Notes: generated by a model not told the origin, from the letters alone. 64,000 nucleotides of DNA from Vandiemenella viatica (GCA_031002005.1 CM061918.1:61910531-61974530), one strand, 5' to 3'; positions 39,448-50,780 are shown, numbered from the stretch's first letter. Program-made: numbers and translations.

Positions 39448-40755
39448 GTATGTTTGAAAAAACAGGCCCCTCTAACTTCCTCTGTCTTTCCACCCTTCCA
39501 TTTCTTTCTTACACTACAGTTTGGTCCACTCTGCTACTTTCACACTTTCTAGTACTCCCTAGGTCACCATCATAGTCTCTTTTCCTTGCAATTTCAAATA
39601 GAAAATTTTCTACTGCATTCTACCCTCATAAAAAAAAAGCAATGAATGGTAATGTCATATGATCTCGTGGCTTGCTTACAATTTTGATCTCTTATGATTT
39701 AACCTAACTGGCAATCCCATCTGATAACATGCTCAGTGCAGAGTCCAGATTGCAGAACGTTGTAGCATATTAAATTAACACAAAGTGAACTGTCACTGAA
39801 ATAGAGACAAATTCAAGTCTCTGAAGAAGTCAGTTTTTTATTTAGTTAGGAAAGGAATTTAAAAAAAAAAACATTATTAGAATACATATCCAGAGCAGCC
39901 AACCAGATCTCAGTCTCCAATCATAACTGAAATGAGGACAGAACACACGTGCCAATAAACTGTAATCCAGGTGGCCTGCTGTTTTCAAATTGCTATGTGT
40001 TACCAAATCTGGGCTGTAGTAGTTTTGTTTTAATACAGTGGAGTTCATGGCTGAAGGAATTTTTTATTAAAACTATCTAGGGAAACTAGCCAGGACATTG
40101 ATCGCCAAATGTCATGTTTTAATAATTGATTTGTTCTGCTAGTCTTTTGGAATAGATTTATTTAGATATAATTGTGAGAAAGTCTTTAAACATTAACTGA
40201 TTTTTTTTTTTTTTTTTTTTTTTGTGGCTCTAATAAAACCACTTGTCCAAGTATTTACAAAAATTTGTGAACACTTCAGCTAAATAATTTTGTTTATATT
40301 TAATTCAGATTTTAATGAAATGCCAAATTATAAAGTAATGGCACTCTTTCTTCCAATTATACTTAGTGAGGCATGCTTTGGTCTGCTTGTTAAGTTAAAA
40401 AACTGTAATTAAATACTTCCTTTACTCATTCTTCAGTGCTTGACAGCACAAATAAGGTAACCATGTAGTAAAAATTTATTTTTTATGAACAATTGTTGAT
40501 CTGACTTGTTGGTGGAAGTAATAATTGCAGCCACAATTTATTTCAGTAACTATACCACATTTCTCTTTTCAGCTAAGGTCAAGTGTAGGGTAGTTCATTT
40601 TGTCAGTCTTGTGAATTGCGCTCTTGTAGAGAAATTAATGTTAAAATAATCTTGTATCATATGCAATGTTATGATTCTCTGGTGAAATGAAGATGCATAC
40701 AATACCAGCAAATTTATAACTTATTTAACTGTGATGCAGGAAATTTGTTTGTTAA

Positions 40756-40812
<57 letters not shown>

Positions 40813-41086
40813 AGTTATCATAATAGGAATCAGAGAAAATTTACATTTGTATCAACACGCTTCTTGAGTACTCTTTCAGTGTTTGGTTTGACAATGAGTG
40901 GTTTCAGACACGCAAGAAATTTTAGATCTTTTGGGTGTACCATAATGTCACATTAAACATACTTAAAACAGAACAGTCTTAAAATCTTATGAGAATACTG
41001 CTGGATATTTTACAAAAAGAACTAATATTTTTCAAGAGGTATGTTTGTGCATTCTCTGAAATGCACACCATCAATAGTGAACCACA
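39448..41086. other. AT-rich interval, probable Rab gene 3' UTR/intergenic
   Basis: It lies downstream of the Rab stop codon (minus strand) and probably includes the 3' UTR. I cannot place the polyadenylation site. It holds a T23 tract at 40,201-40,223 and an A51 tract at 40,759-40,809. Confidence 0.4.
40759..40809. repeat. A51 homopolymer
   Basis: Fifty-one consecutive A. It could be the tail of a retroposed copy on the plus strand, or a slippage tract. No SINE body or flanking direct repeat was recognised next to it. Confidence 0.9.
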
Positions 41087-41188
41087 CTAGCAGCCACACC
41101 GCCACGACTCAGCTCCGGGAGGCAGATTCGACTTGGTCAGATCCACTTCGGAGCTCTCGGATTTCTCGCCACTGTCGAACAGGCTGGC
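41087..41188 (-). CDS. Rab-family small GTPase, last coding exon
   Basis: This is the terminal coding exon of a Rab GTPase, a membrane-anchored switch that directs vesicle transport. An acceptor (CAATCACAG on the minus strand) precedes 33 codons and a TAG. The translation starts ASLFDSGEKSESSEVDL and ends ESWRCGC. The serine/acid-rich hypervariable tail ending in C-x-C is the usual double-geranylgeranylation signal of Rab proteins. It joins in phase 0 to the exon at 43,585-43,472 across an intron of about 2.3 kb. This stretch is clearly more GC-rich than the surrounding sequence. Confidence 0.9.
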   Translation of the reverse strand, partial: ASLFDSGEKSESSEVDLTKSNLPPGAESWRCGC

Positions 41189-43471
41189 CTGTGATTGAAT
41201 AATTTATTCTATGTTAAGAAAATATATTTTTGCAAATAAGGTGTAATAAAATATCAAGTTACAGGTCTAAAATAAGCCATTTTGGGATACTGCTAAGGAT
41301 AGAATGTAAAGCCATTCACTGTATAAATGCTTTCCACTTCTATATCCTTAACATTATTCCACTAACAAATATTATTTCTGTCCTGTTGTCTTATATTCAA
41401 TATAAGGCATTATATAAACCTTTCAGCTACAGTCGCAAACTAGTTCATAAAAAATTTAAATAAAAATAAAGTAAATGTAGGTTAATAAATCAATTCATGC
41501 TCATATAAAAATGCTACGCTATCATAAAAAGCACGAAATCCTTCAACATCTACATTCAAAAGTAACAAAAAAGAGGTAATAGCAAATTGAAATAAGGATG
41601 GAGGAAGAAACCAACTGTGATGACAGGACAACTTTGATACAAGAAAAAGATGAAGACGTGCACAAAATGTAAAATCTACTGTTTTGTGCCTTTATCTTAT
41701 TTGTGTATCAACACTATTCTTCCATCAAATTGGTAAGTTATGAGTTCTTCCTCTATCAATATTTTTATAGATATATGTAGAGTTAAAAGTAAATTTGAAA
41801 TTCATTATTACAATTATCAAGTTATATTTACAACAAATAATCCTTTGACTTGATACACTCTCTTACGATTGGTAAAAAATATGTATAATTTTTAGTAGCT
41901 ATATAATTCAAATTGTTATTCTTGTTACCATCTATTAACAGTTTCATTTTGTGTCAAGCATTTTTACTGATGAAGATTTCAAGGCTGCCTCCATAGCTAA
42001 TATGGCCTATTTTGCTGATTTGATAGAATTCTCAGAGGCCATTGTTTTCTAAATATTAACCACAAAACAATAAGGCATGACATCTGAAATGTTATGGAAT
42101 TTTGAAAACCCACGTGCCATCATACACTGTGCCCTTATTTACCACACTGACAATCTTGTTCACTTTCAAATGGGACTATGTGTATTGAACAAAAACTGAT
42201 GCTATTTGTAAAATGATTAGTGATATTACATTAGTTTAATGAACAAGACTTTTATAAGATTTTTGACAGCTATTTGTGATCCATATGACTAATTCATTTG
42301 GCATAAAGAGAACAAATAGGAAAGCTATGCAGATGTTACTATTATTTATTACTATATAAATCGCATGAAAGTAAAGTCTAATAGAAGACAGTATAGCACA
42401 CATTCAGTTCACAGAGAGTGAAAATAAATATACAGAAAAATGAACTGAAGTGTTGGATGCAGTTAAAACTGCTGATGCTGAGAATAATGTGTGCAAACAG
42501 ACGAATGTAAAACAGTGGAAATTGCAAGTACGGTAACCATAATTGTATTGTGTAAAATATAGACATGAAACAAATAATTACGTGTATACACACTCAACAG
42601 ATAAAATGGCTGCTTCTGAGAATAAAGTGAAACATGTTTGGTGAAAATAAACAAAATTCAATTACATTAGTGTGAAATTAACTATTTATACAAATTTATT
42701 ATCATGCAGTTGAGGAAATGGTTCACAATATACAATTGCTAAAGGACAGCAAACCCATCACTTACCCAAAACTGGAAGCAGGAGGACCAGGATGAAATCA
42801 TGTAGTAAGGTTTAGTGTATATCGACCTTCAACTCTACAATGTGGTTAATGTATTTCTTACATAACTTAGGTGGAAACCAAAATATTGTCTCATTTACTT
42901 ACTAAAGTTTAGTATTTGTACATTTGTTGACCTCATAAATTGCTTCTTTACATGGCTAAGAGATTACCCAAAATATTGTGTAATTGTGTTGGTCTTTTTG
43001 TGTGCCTTCAATTTTGTGCACGTCTACACACACACACAGAGAGAGAGAGAGAGAGTGTCTTTCTTCACCAGGCAGTAGCCTATATCTGAACTTTACTGTT
43101 TTATAGATTGCATGATTACTACACTGGATGTATTAGGCTTCAATCTCCATAACAGATTTTAAGTTAAAATGGAATACAATTTATTCGTTTAAAACAAAAA
43201 GTTATGTAAGCAGTAATTACAGGTTGCGTGTGCTGTCTGAAAAATGTATCACAATCTAATCGTGAAAGGTTTCAACCTTTGCCTTTGCTTTCATGAGTTA
43301 TAGTGTGAAATTTGTTACCTTGAAGCAAAAAATGAGAGGTAAAAATTAAAATTTCCTCAAAACATTAATCGGTACAACTAAAAAAAATAATGAATCCCTT
43401 ATGATCATAAACTGAAGAGAATCATGTGTTTCCTCTCATATACTATTGTAAATTATAAAGTTGTATCTCAC
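41189..43471. other. Intron of the Rab gene
   Basis: AT-rich sequence between the last two Rab exons with no repeat I can name except a (CA)n(GA)n tract at about 43,026-43,055. Confidence 0.6.
43026..43055. repeat. (CA)n(GA)n compound microsatellite
   Basis: ACACACACACACA is followed directly by GAGAGAGAGAGAGAGAG inside the Rab intron. Confidence 0.9.
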
Positions 43472-43585
43472 CCTCCGTTCTCGTTGTTCTCGTATCCTTC
43501 TAGCTAGAGTGAGGAAGGCTTCTTCAATGTTGATGTTCTGCTTGCATGATACTTCAAAGAATGGCATGTCAAAGTTCTCAGCAAT
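43472..43585 (-). CDS. Rab-family small GTPase, penultimate exon
   Basis: Minus-strand exon of 38 codons, phase 0 to 0, with acceptor ...CAG at 43,588-43,586 and donor GTGAGA. The translation IAENFDMPFFEVSCKQNIN then IEEAFLTLARRI contains the G5 box, which is usually [E-T/V]-SAK and here reads EVSCK. The helix-5 signature (N-I-x-x-A-F-x-x-L-A-R-x-I) is like the Rab8/10/13/15 branch. It ends REQRERR, leading into the hypervariable tail. Cysteine in place of alanine in the G5 box is somewhat unusual. Exact orthology cannot be set without the N-terminal half. Confidence 0.92.
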
Positions 43586-44285
43586 CTGAAAATGTATATA
43601 TGCTATATTAACATACCAAATAAAATTTAAAAAAGATAATCGATTGACTAATTTTTTCCATATGGTAAGGTTATCATCAATATATATATTAAACAATGTG
43701 GGTCTTATACCCAGGTTTATTGAAATATCTTTTACTAACTTCAAAGTATGACAATAAGAATAAAAACTTATGAGAATATAAAATCATCACTTTCATTTAT
43801 GAAATGTATTAGTCTTTTTCTCTTTTCAAATCTGTCATCGTTCCTTCATTAGTAATTGGTTTACTTTGTCTATTCTTTTTGTTTCATCTTGTAAAGAGCA
43901 TTCTCTTAATTACAAGCATGTTATGGCTGTTTCTTGGAAAGCAAAGTTTTAAAGAATGTCCTTTGTTATTTAAAGGATATACTCTATCAAATAGTTTCTC
44001 ATTGTTAGTGAAGATATCTCTCTGGATTAAATCTAACTTCTTTTTTCCTATTATTTGCTCAACATACCATGTTACCTAGGTTACTGCAGACCAGTGATCA
44101 TCTCCAATTAAAATTTCTTCATTCAAGATGAAATGACAAATGCTTCCAAGTACCAAGTTCATTCACCACATTAAGTATAAAAAATATGTGATATATGACA
44201 TCATTGCCATTTCATTGATATAGTAATGTCTGCACACAATATTCCATCAAATTTGTGAGACATGTACCTAGGGTAAATAATTACG

Positions 44286-44500
44286 AATAATGTGTGAAAG
44301 AAGAGAAGACCACGACCATAAATTAGTCTTTATTTTAGACATAAGGAGAAGGATAAATTTATTTGTGAGTGAATTAGAGTGAGTAATTAGAAAAATTATC
44401 ATTGTAGGTGTTGAGCAGTATATTCCAAACAGTGAAAGAATTTAAAGAAAAATGTTCATAAATCACAAGTAGGTTCATTTGTAAATAGTCATTGAAACAT
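44286..44500 (+). mobile_element. LINE C-terminal fragment (9.4-kb family)
   Basis: AGAAGACCACGACCATAAAT, TTTTAGACATAAGGAGAAGG and ACAGTGAAAGAATTTAAAGA correspond to GATGACCATGACCACAAGC, TTTCAGGCACAAGGG and ACGTTGAAAGAATTTAAAG of the better copy near 10,500-10,640. It is diverged. Confidence 0.55.
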
Positions 44501-44625
44501 AAGCACCATCACAATTAATAATAAAATTATAAATAGTAGAAAGCAATTTTGTGAAGTAATAAAACGGAAAGGAAAAATAAAGTAAACTGATCAGTTATTA
44601 AAACTGATGTGAGGGAGGTTGCAGG

Positions 44626-44650
44626 ATATATATATATATATATATATATA
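44626..44650. repeat. (TA)n tract
   Basis: An AT/TA dinucleotide run left of the palindrome; a second run lies at 44,884-44,906. Confidence 0.9.
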
Positions 44651-44690
44651 GATAGATTGTTAGGAAACAAAGGCGCTAAAAGTGGGTATA

Positions 44691-44882
44691 TTGAACATTA
44701 GGATAGGATAAAAAAACCACCGCTTACCAAAGAAGGGGTTCCAGCGGCGTTGGTACACGAAAAAAAACACGAACACACAAAGAATAGAATTTTTGAGCAT
44801 GACTCTTCCTCAGTAGAAGTGAGATGGCTGCCAGCCCCTTCTTTGGTAAGCGGTGGTTTTTTTATCCTATCCTAATGTTCAA
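44691..44882. mobile_element. Fold-back element with perfect 48-bp arms
   Basis: Arms at 44,691-44,738 and 44,835-44,882 are exact reverse complements over 48 bp, starting TTGAACATTAGGATAGGA and ending ACCAAAGAAGGGG. They flank a 96-bp centre. The arms carry the CCACCGCTTACCAAAG block and the centre carries ACACGAACACACAAAG, blocks shared with the dispersed repeat at 15,268/18,860/25,715. It may be a head-to-head duplication of that repeat, or a young MITE. Both sides are bordered by (TA)n. No coding capacity. Confidence 0.8.
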
Positions 44883-45129
44883 CATATATATATATATATA
44901 TATATCTAAACGAATTTTCTGGAGTAAGCGTGCAGAACAGAAATATTGTCTGTGTGAGTGCGATATAGTGTAGTGTTTTCTGAGGCCACAGCCTTCCATT
45001 TTTAACCTTTCCATATTAAAATAACAGTGATAGCAGAATAGTTTACAACTTCTTGCCAATTCTTTAGTTCAATCTAACAATAACTGAATGCTTTGTCTGA
45101 GTACTTAAAGTATGTTTTCTTGCCACCAT

Positions 45130-45290
45130 GACCAGTGGTTAATGTTTGGTTCAAGCATTCACAAGGACATGGATTTGATTGCAAGTCCAGTAAACATATA
45201 TCAATTTTCCATTGTTTCCCAAAATCACTCCAGATGAATGCCGAGAAGTCCATATTCCTACCCATTCCATGTTCTACGTCTTTTTGCTTT
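45130..45290 (+). mobile_element. SINE fragment
   Basis: CAAAATCACTCCAGATGAAT, then GCCGAGAAGTCCATATTCC and CCCATTCCATGTTC match the body of the SINE at 46,091, preceded by a degenerate B box (GGATTTGATTGCAAG). Confidence 0.6.
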
Positions 45291-45779
45291 TATTTAATTC
45301 AGCTGAAGAATCGCATACTATTACACTCCTCCAAATTTGGACTCTATGAAATGAACCGTGTCCTATCTGGCACTTGTGTCACTTTCTCGTTTACGTAATT
45401 TTTTTAAATTAAATAATGCCTTGTTCATATGTCTGTCCTGCCTGTCCTCGCTGATGGCACTGCCCTGCTATTTAGTGGAAACTGGATTGCTTCTACCTAC
45501 ACAATGCTTGCTGGCAGCTACCTTGCTTGTGTTATATTCGCATGCTTAGACAATTTCATTCTCATGGCAAAATTTCCCCCAAATCCAGGTTCTTTCCCAG
45601 AATGTATCTTGGTCATGCCTTCTTTTTCAACCAAATCTTTTACAATTTTTTTTTGAGATTCCTCAAAAATTATCAATCTTCTTGTAATTTTGAAATGTTG
45701 TAGCCCTGAATATTTAAAATACCTTTTGTTACGACAACTTCACCAAAATATTAGTTCATTTTCTGTTATAAACTCTTTA

Positions 45780-46076
45780 AGGTGAACTACCATACCTTTC
45801 ATGTGCAGAATTTTGAAACCTTTTCCTACTACCTAATCAATACGTCATGCCCAGTTAAGCTTGTTATCAAATGTAATGCCAAGATATTTACAAGTCTTCA
45901 ACAAGGAATTCTTTGGCCCACCTTATAATCATAATAAACCTAAGTTTTTAATTTGTGTATTTAATAAGCTCTTCTTTGCATTTACCCAACTAGATATCCT
46001 GTCCAGATCACCCTGCAGCTGTTTACAGTCCTCTGTCGTTTTGATCCTTTTATATAGCATTATGTCATCTGCAAAC
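45780..46076 (-). mobile_element. LINE RT copy, downstream part
   Basis: Minus-strand copy of the 9.4-kb LINE family. The frame 46,186-45,929 includes IRLFADDIMLYKRIKTTEDCK then QLQGDLDRISSWVNAKKS, nearly identical to the RT motif C region at about 9,850. Further left are matches to the NKLNWA and KYLG blocks. A SINE (46,091-46,360) splits it from its upstream half at 46,375-46,870. Confidence 0.85.
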
Positions 46077-46322
46077 AATCTAATTTCTGACCGAGCGTGG
46101 TGGTGTAACGGATAGCATTCTGGCCTCGCATTCGGGAGGACGGCGGTTCGAATCCCCGTCCGGGCATCCAGATTTGGGTTTTCCATGGTTTCCCCAAATC
46201 ACTCCAGGTGAATGCCGGGATGCTTCCTTCAAAAGGCCATGGCCGAATTCCTTCCCATTCCTTGCCCCCATCCTTTCCCGTCTCTAAAGACCACGTTGTT
46301 AAAAAGGGACGTTAAACTGTTA

Positions 46323-46365
<43 letters not shown>

Positions 46366-46374
46366 AATTTCTGA
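46077..46374 (+). mobile_element. Full tRNA-derived SINE with target duplication
   Basis: The SINE body is 46,091-46,360. Its tRNA-like head has an A box (TGGTGTAACGGATAGC) and a B box (GGTTCGAATCC). A conserved body follows (CCATGGTTTCCCCAAATCAC; CAGGTGAATGCCGGGATGC; GAATTCCTTCCCATTCCTTG), and it ends in an A tail of about 37. Exact 14-bp direct repeats AATCTAATTTCTGA flank it (46,077-46,090 and 46,361-46,374), showing L1-style target-primed insertion. The A and B boxes would serve as an internal RNA polymerase III promoter. The duplication and tail are intact, so the insertion is probably recent. It sits inside a LINE in the opposite orientation. Confidence 0.93.
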
Positions 46375-46870
46375 TAGTAAACAATCAACACAATTATTCA
46401 TCAGAATAATGAATAGCAATGGTCCCAATACACTACCCTATAGCACTCCCATTTTTACTCCCACTTCTTTTGATACTGCATTTCTTACCTTAACTTTCTG
46501 TTTTCTGCCTTTTAAACATTCTTCTATCCAGCAAATCATTTTCTCATCCATTCCAATAATTTTTACCTTATTTACTACCATTTTATGGCTCTTACTGTCA
46601 AAATTATCTGAAAGATCTAGTGCTACACTATCAATTTGGCCTCCCTTGTCCATTTCATCTGAAATATCTTGCATATATGCCACCAACAGAGATTTGCATG
46701 AATATCCTTGCCTAAAACCATGTTGCCTACTTGAAAACTACTTACGCTCCTCACATATATTTCTTACGTGGTTGCATATCAAACTCTCCATTAATTCACC
46801 TGTCACCTGATGTCAAACTGATCGGCCTATAATTTTCTACTCTATTTCTCACCCTTCCTTTATGTAAGGG
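46375..46870 (-). mobile_element. LINE RT copy, upstream part
   Basis: Continuation of the LINE interrupted by the SINE. On the minus strand the frame 46,686-46,438 gives QDISDEMDKGGQIDSVALDL, then DNFDSKSHKMVVNKVKIIG and CLKGRKQKVKVRNAVSKE. Motif A is damaged (KAFD to DNFD). A VLGPLLF-like remnant lies near 46,430 and an ENYRPISL-like start near 46,830. It is nearer to the 9.4-kb copy than the 17-kb copy is. Confidence 0.85.
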
Positions 46871-47939
46871 CACTACTACGCACTTTTCCAGTCCTGTGGT
46901 AAGCAACAAGTATCTAGACTCAGTGTAAATAATATTTCAATATAAGGTACAATGTCACATCCGGCTATCTTTAAGATATATATAGTAATATTTAATGGCA
47001 CAGCCAGTCATAATCAGCATCAGGGAAGAGTTCTCTGACATTGTTCTAGTATTGCTACAACACATAATGAGCTCGCTTAATGAATTAATATAAATTAATC
47101 CCCTTATACTCTTGCAATCAGAACAAATCTTGCACTCTCTGATATTCAAAATATTTGAACAAAGAAATTGTGATAATAAGGAAATTTTAAAAATGTGTTA
47201 TCAATATGGTATCTAAAATATTTATAACAACTTGTGTAACCAACTATAATACTCTTCCTCATCATCATTACCAGATTTAAATCTAAATATTGGTTTGGAG
47301 TTTTGTTTTCTGTTTCATTTATTCACACATTGTGCATACAAATTAATTGAGCTATACACTGTTAGCAAGGACCCCTTCTGCATTCCTTTATATCAGCTTG
47401 TCCTTCAGTCATAGTTTTCAGTATGCATTTGTAGTGGAGTGTATGCCCAATTAGCTGCATCCTATGTTGTTCTACTGATGGTTTTTTTCCCCCTTGTTTC
47501 ATTTACTCAATTTCTACTTTATTCAGCAAGCTAATTTTTAACATCCTTTGGAAATGCTACATTTTCTTTCTTGGGTTCCTGTGGTACCAGTTTCACAGCC
47601 ATTTAATGCCACACTCTATTCTTTTTAATGACATTTTCCTTATCATCAATTAATACTGTTGGCTGTGAATAGGTTTATCTGATTATTGAATGTAATATTT
47701 ATGTAAGTAATCCTACTGTCAAATTCTGTCTTACTTCAAACACCCATAGGAAAACAAATACTTCTACAAGTAGAGTAAAACAATACCCAATAAAAAGATT
47801 GAAGCAGTGCTCTTACTAAAAGCATAATTAAAATATCAATAAGCATTTAGAACGGTGGAATACTTGGTGATCCAGATGATAGAGCTAGAGCTTCATTTGT
47901 AAATTTTTTTCTTATTTTATTCATTTATTTATTTGCTTC

Positions 47940-48160
47940 TGGCATTATGCCTGGTCAACATCGAGGACATTAGAGGCAGGAAAGGGTTAGGGGCAAGGAA
48001 CTGGAAAGAATTCGGCCACAACAATTTGGAGGGACCATCCCAACCTTCGCCAAAAGTAATTTGGGGAAACCATGGAAATCCCAGATTGCCAGATAGGGAT
48101 TTCAACCCTTGTCATTCTGAATGCAAGGCCGCTCACCTACCAAACATAGTAACAATTTGG
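47940..48160 (-). mobile_element. SINE copy, inverted
   Basis: The complement carries a SINE head and body. On the plus strand GGAAAGAATTCGGCCACAAC, TAATTTGGGGAAACCATGGA and ATAGGGATTTCAACCCTTGT match the inverse of GAATTCCTTCC, CCATGGTTTCCCCAAATCAC and the B box. The 76-codon plus-strand frame here is a by-product. Confidence 0.7.
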
Positions 48161-48529
48161 TAATGCAACCAAGCAAAACACAATTATCAAATTCGAACAT
48201 TTTACATTATCTTGGATCATATATAACGTAGGAAAAAGAGAAATATAACATAAAAGAGTCCAGTCCATGAATAAGTGAGTAGTGATTTGTATGTTTTACT
48301 TGACTGAGTATAAAAAGAGAAAAAAGTGGACCATGTAAAGCAAAACATTAGGGATGAAGTTACAGAGATTTTAAGAAAGACAGCAAAAATCCATGTCTAA
48401 CACAGCCAAAAATATGATGGTTTTTACTACCACCTCCATGCTGATAATGGTCAAAACCACCATTATGGTCTTTGTGTTAAACACTGGTGTCTGTGCAAAC
48501 TCAGTCATATGTTTACTTCCATGAGAAAG

Positions 48530-48640
48530 AGAACCGCTAGAAATTTTGTGTTTGTGGAGTGTTTTTTTGTCACTGCTACCCTCCTCCTTTCAACTTTGAA
48601 GAATGATGGATCTATTTTATCTTTCATTTCCATACATGTT
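48530..48640 (-). repeat. Dispersed repeat copy, inverted, diverged
   Basis: CTGCTACCCTCCTCCTTTCA then ACTTTGAAGAATGATGGAT resembles the inverted repeat at 25,715 (CTGCCCTCCTCCCTTTAAC; TTTGATGAGTGTTGGGT). Confidence 0.45.
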
Positions 48641-49107
48641 TATGAAAAACTGTGTTGCAGTCATTAAAAAGATAGCTGTTTAATAATTTATTAGAAAAGA
48701 CTATCACGAAAAGTAAGATGATATTTTTAATTTCGTATGCCCCTGAAATTGATTACAAAGAACCCATTATTTAGTTTTTCCTCTGGTCCTGGCAGCATTT
48801 CAACCAAACCACAATTGCATCCAGTTCTAATTGTAGAAAGGAGTACAAATTTCAACTATTTTTCATATTTTGTTAGTGCTATGAGAATCAAAGGTTAGCA
48901 GTCATGTAAAATTATAAATATCATGTAAATCTTAGTTCTAACAGTATCCCTGTGTTTGAATAGAAACAATTATTTATTTAAATTTGAAAAGAATCTTTCA
49001 TAATTTCTTTTACTTAAAAAAGAATATATAGATTTTGCTTGCCAATGTCACTGCACTGGAAACAATAACTAATCACAACTAAACAACAATAAAGTACAAT
49101 TATCTGC

Positions 49108-50105
49108 AAAACTAGCTCGTACCCGCGACTTCGTACGCGTGGATTTAGAATTTTTTTGCCAGACTTGAATATAGAAAGTTGTTGGTAACGAAGGATTGGT
49201 CTCAAACAACACTGAGTCGGCATAATATGACAGGAAAGCTATCACTATATCATTCTACCGTTGAACCTGTCTCTTGAAGAGAATCAATTTCCAACATATT
49301 TCTGTCACCATTCGATAAGGTCTCAAAGTTTCGTGATAACAACTGTTAATCATACTGGAAAAAATTTCCTGTGCCCTTCATACAGATAATCTTGTCAAAT
49401 TCCATCAGTATCGATATAGCCATTTAATCGTCAAAACGTAACAAAAAGACAGAGACTTACTTCCGTATTAATAGTATTACTGCGGTTCACACACACACAC
49501 ACACACACACTGACTGGGAACAACCCCTGAGGGATCATTATAACATAAAAAAGTGTACACCTACAGCATTGCATGACTACCTATGATTTGCCTCACATCG
49601 CACCCCTAACTTTGTAATATCTACAGTTTAACATTCAATCTGAATAACCGACGGCCCAAGCGTGACTCTTACGATCAAAAACAATTTTTAAAAATCTTAG
49701 TCTCCACGGAGATTTGAACCGGATACCACGGCCCAAACATTAGTAAGCCAGAGCTTTAGCCACTGAGCAACATGACCAGGGCCGGCGTTAGGGGAAGGGG
49801 GGGGGGGGGGTAAGCGGGTCAAAAGTACCCGGGCCCCGCCAGCTGATGGGAGGTCCTGATCACCGACTATAGGGGCCCCCAGGCCATGAAGCCAAGAATA
49901 CGCCCATTGAAAAATGTATTATTTATACAGATAATTTTTCAACCAAATATAGACAATATTTTTTCCCTTGTTTCAAAGGATAGGTGTGCAAAGTTTCATC
50001 GAGATCAGATGAAAACTGTGGATTTGTATGAAGAACAAACAAACTAACAAATAAACAAACATACATACATTCATCTTTATATGTATATATATATATATAT
50101 ATATA
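49108..50105. repeat. Composite repeat: LINE-tail-like ends around SINE and hAT-like pieces
   Basis: The left boundary CTAGCTCGTACCCGCGACTT and the right part GCAAAGTTTCATCGAGATCA, ending in a (TA)n tail near 50,080-50,105, match the recurrent 3' UTR style of insect RTE/CR1 LINEs ('CCCGCGACTTCGT...AAGTTTCATCGAGAT'). Inside are a (CA)n at 49,489-49,510 and a minus-strand tRNA-like head near 49,690-49,785 (complement: GGTTCAAATCTCC). A G/C-rich piece at 49,785-49,880 (CCGGGCCCCGCC; GGGGCCCCCAGG) resembles the GC-rich hAT MITE at 36,083. Order of insertion is not resolved. Confidence 0.5.
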
Positions 50106-50117
50106 GATTATACTCAC

Positions 50118-50207
50118 TTTCCTGCCACGGTCAGCGTCTACGGCTCTATGGTTGACTGCGTCACACTTGTTGCCAGCCAGAACTTTGACAACATCTGGAG
50201 AGGCATT
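50118..50207 (-). CDS. Rab-family small GTPase, G4-box exon
   Basis: Minus-strand exon of exactly 30 codons (phase 0 to 0), with acceptor TTACCAG and donor GTGAGT. The translation NASPDVVKVLAGNKCDAVNH then RAVDADRGRK contains the guanine-specificity box NKCD (N-K-x-D) and the R-x-V-x-x-x-x-G-x-x segment of Rab proteins. It splices to IAEN of the exon at 43,585. The N-terminal half (P-loop GDSGVGKT, switch I, WDTAGQE) should lie further upstream on this strand, beyond 50,207. I did not find it up to 64,000, so it is probably outside the window. Confidence 0.92.
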
Positions 50208-50399
50208 CTGGTAACAATGCAGATAAAACAGTATTAAAGCAATATGGGCTTAGGAGAGATTATCCACAAAATCTCACTTGGAGGGCTACATGCAAAAAAT
50301 TTTGGATGCAAAATTAATAGAGTAATGCTGGATCACTCCACTACATTTGGCAGTGAACCATAAGATAATGGGAAGAAAAGTGCCAATGGATGGAATTAA

Positions 50400-50684
50400 T
50401 TAATAATTAATTTTTAATTGTGATGGATACATGCTCCAGTGGCAATACCCTTAGTCATCTAATTAACCCTTTTTATTCTATTTTTTAAATTATGTTATAT
50501 AATTTGAGTGTTAACATCCTCTCCCATCTACTTTGGCAATTTACACATTTTATTTTTAAATTCCTTCAGCGTTTTTGTTAAATTATTCATCACTTCACTT
50601 GGTAATTAGTTCCAATCCCTGACACACTTATTATTTATTATTATTTTAATTGCAATGGAGCTATTCCCCCATTTATCACTTTTT

Positions 50685-50715
<31 letters not shown>

Positions 50716-50780
50716 TGAATGTTAAAATCCTCCCACAATTACTGTTATGATTTACAAATTTTAATCCTAAACTCCTTACT
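50400..50780 (-). mobile_element. LINE 3'-end fragments, inverted (9.4-kb family)
   Basis: The plus strand reads ATGCTCCAGTGGCAATACCC at 50,428 and GGTAATTAGTTCCAATCCCT near 50,600, the complement of the LINE 3' UTR and terminal codons seen at 10,580-10,740. A second tail (TTGCAATGGAGCTATTCCCC near 50,650) follows at once, so two truncated copies are probably in series. Confidence 0.65.

Noticed and set aside
45358..45656. Open frames with hydrophobic stretches as a membrane protein
   Set aside because: Two overlapping frames on the same strand have similar length, there are no splice sites or motifs, and the region borders a decayed antisense LINE.
46091..46172. A tRNA gene with A and B boxes
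   Set aside because: The sequence continues into a SINE body and A tail with a target duplication, and the anticodon arm does not pair well. It is a SINE head.
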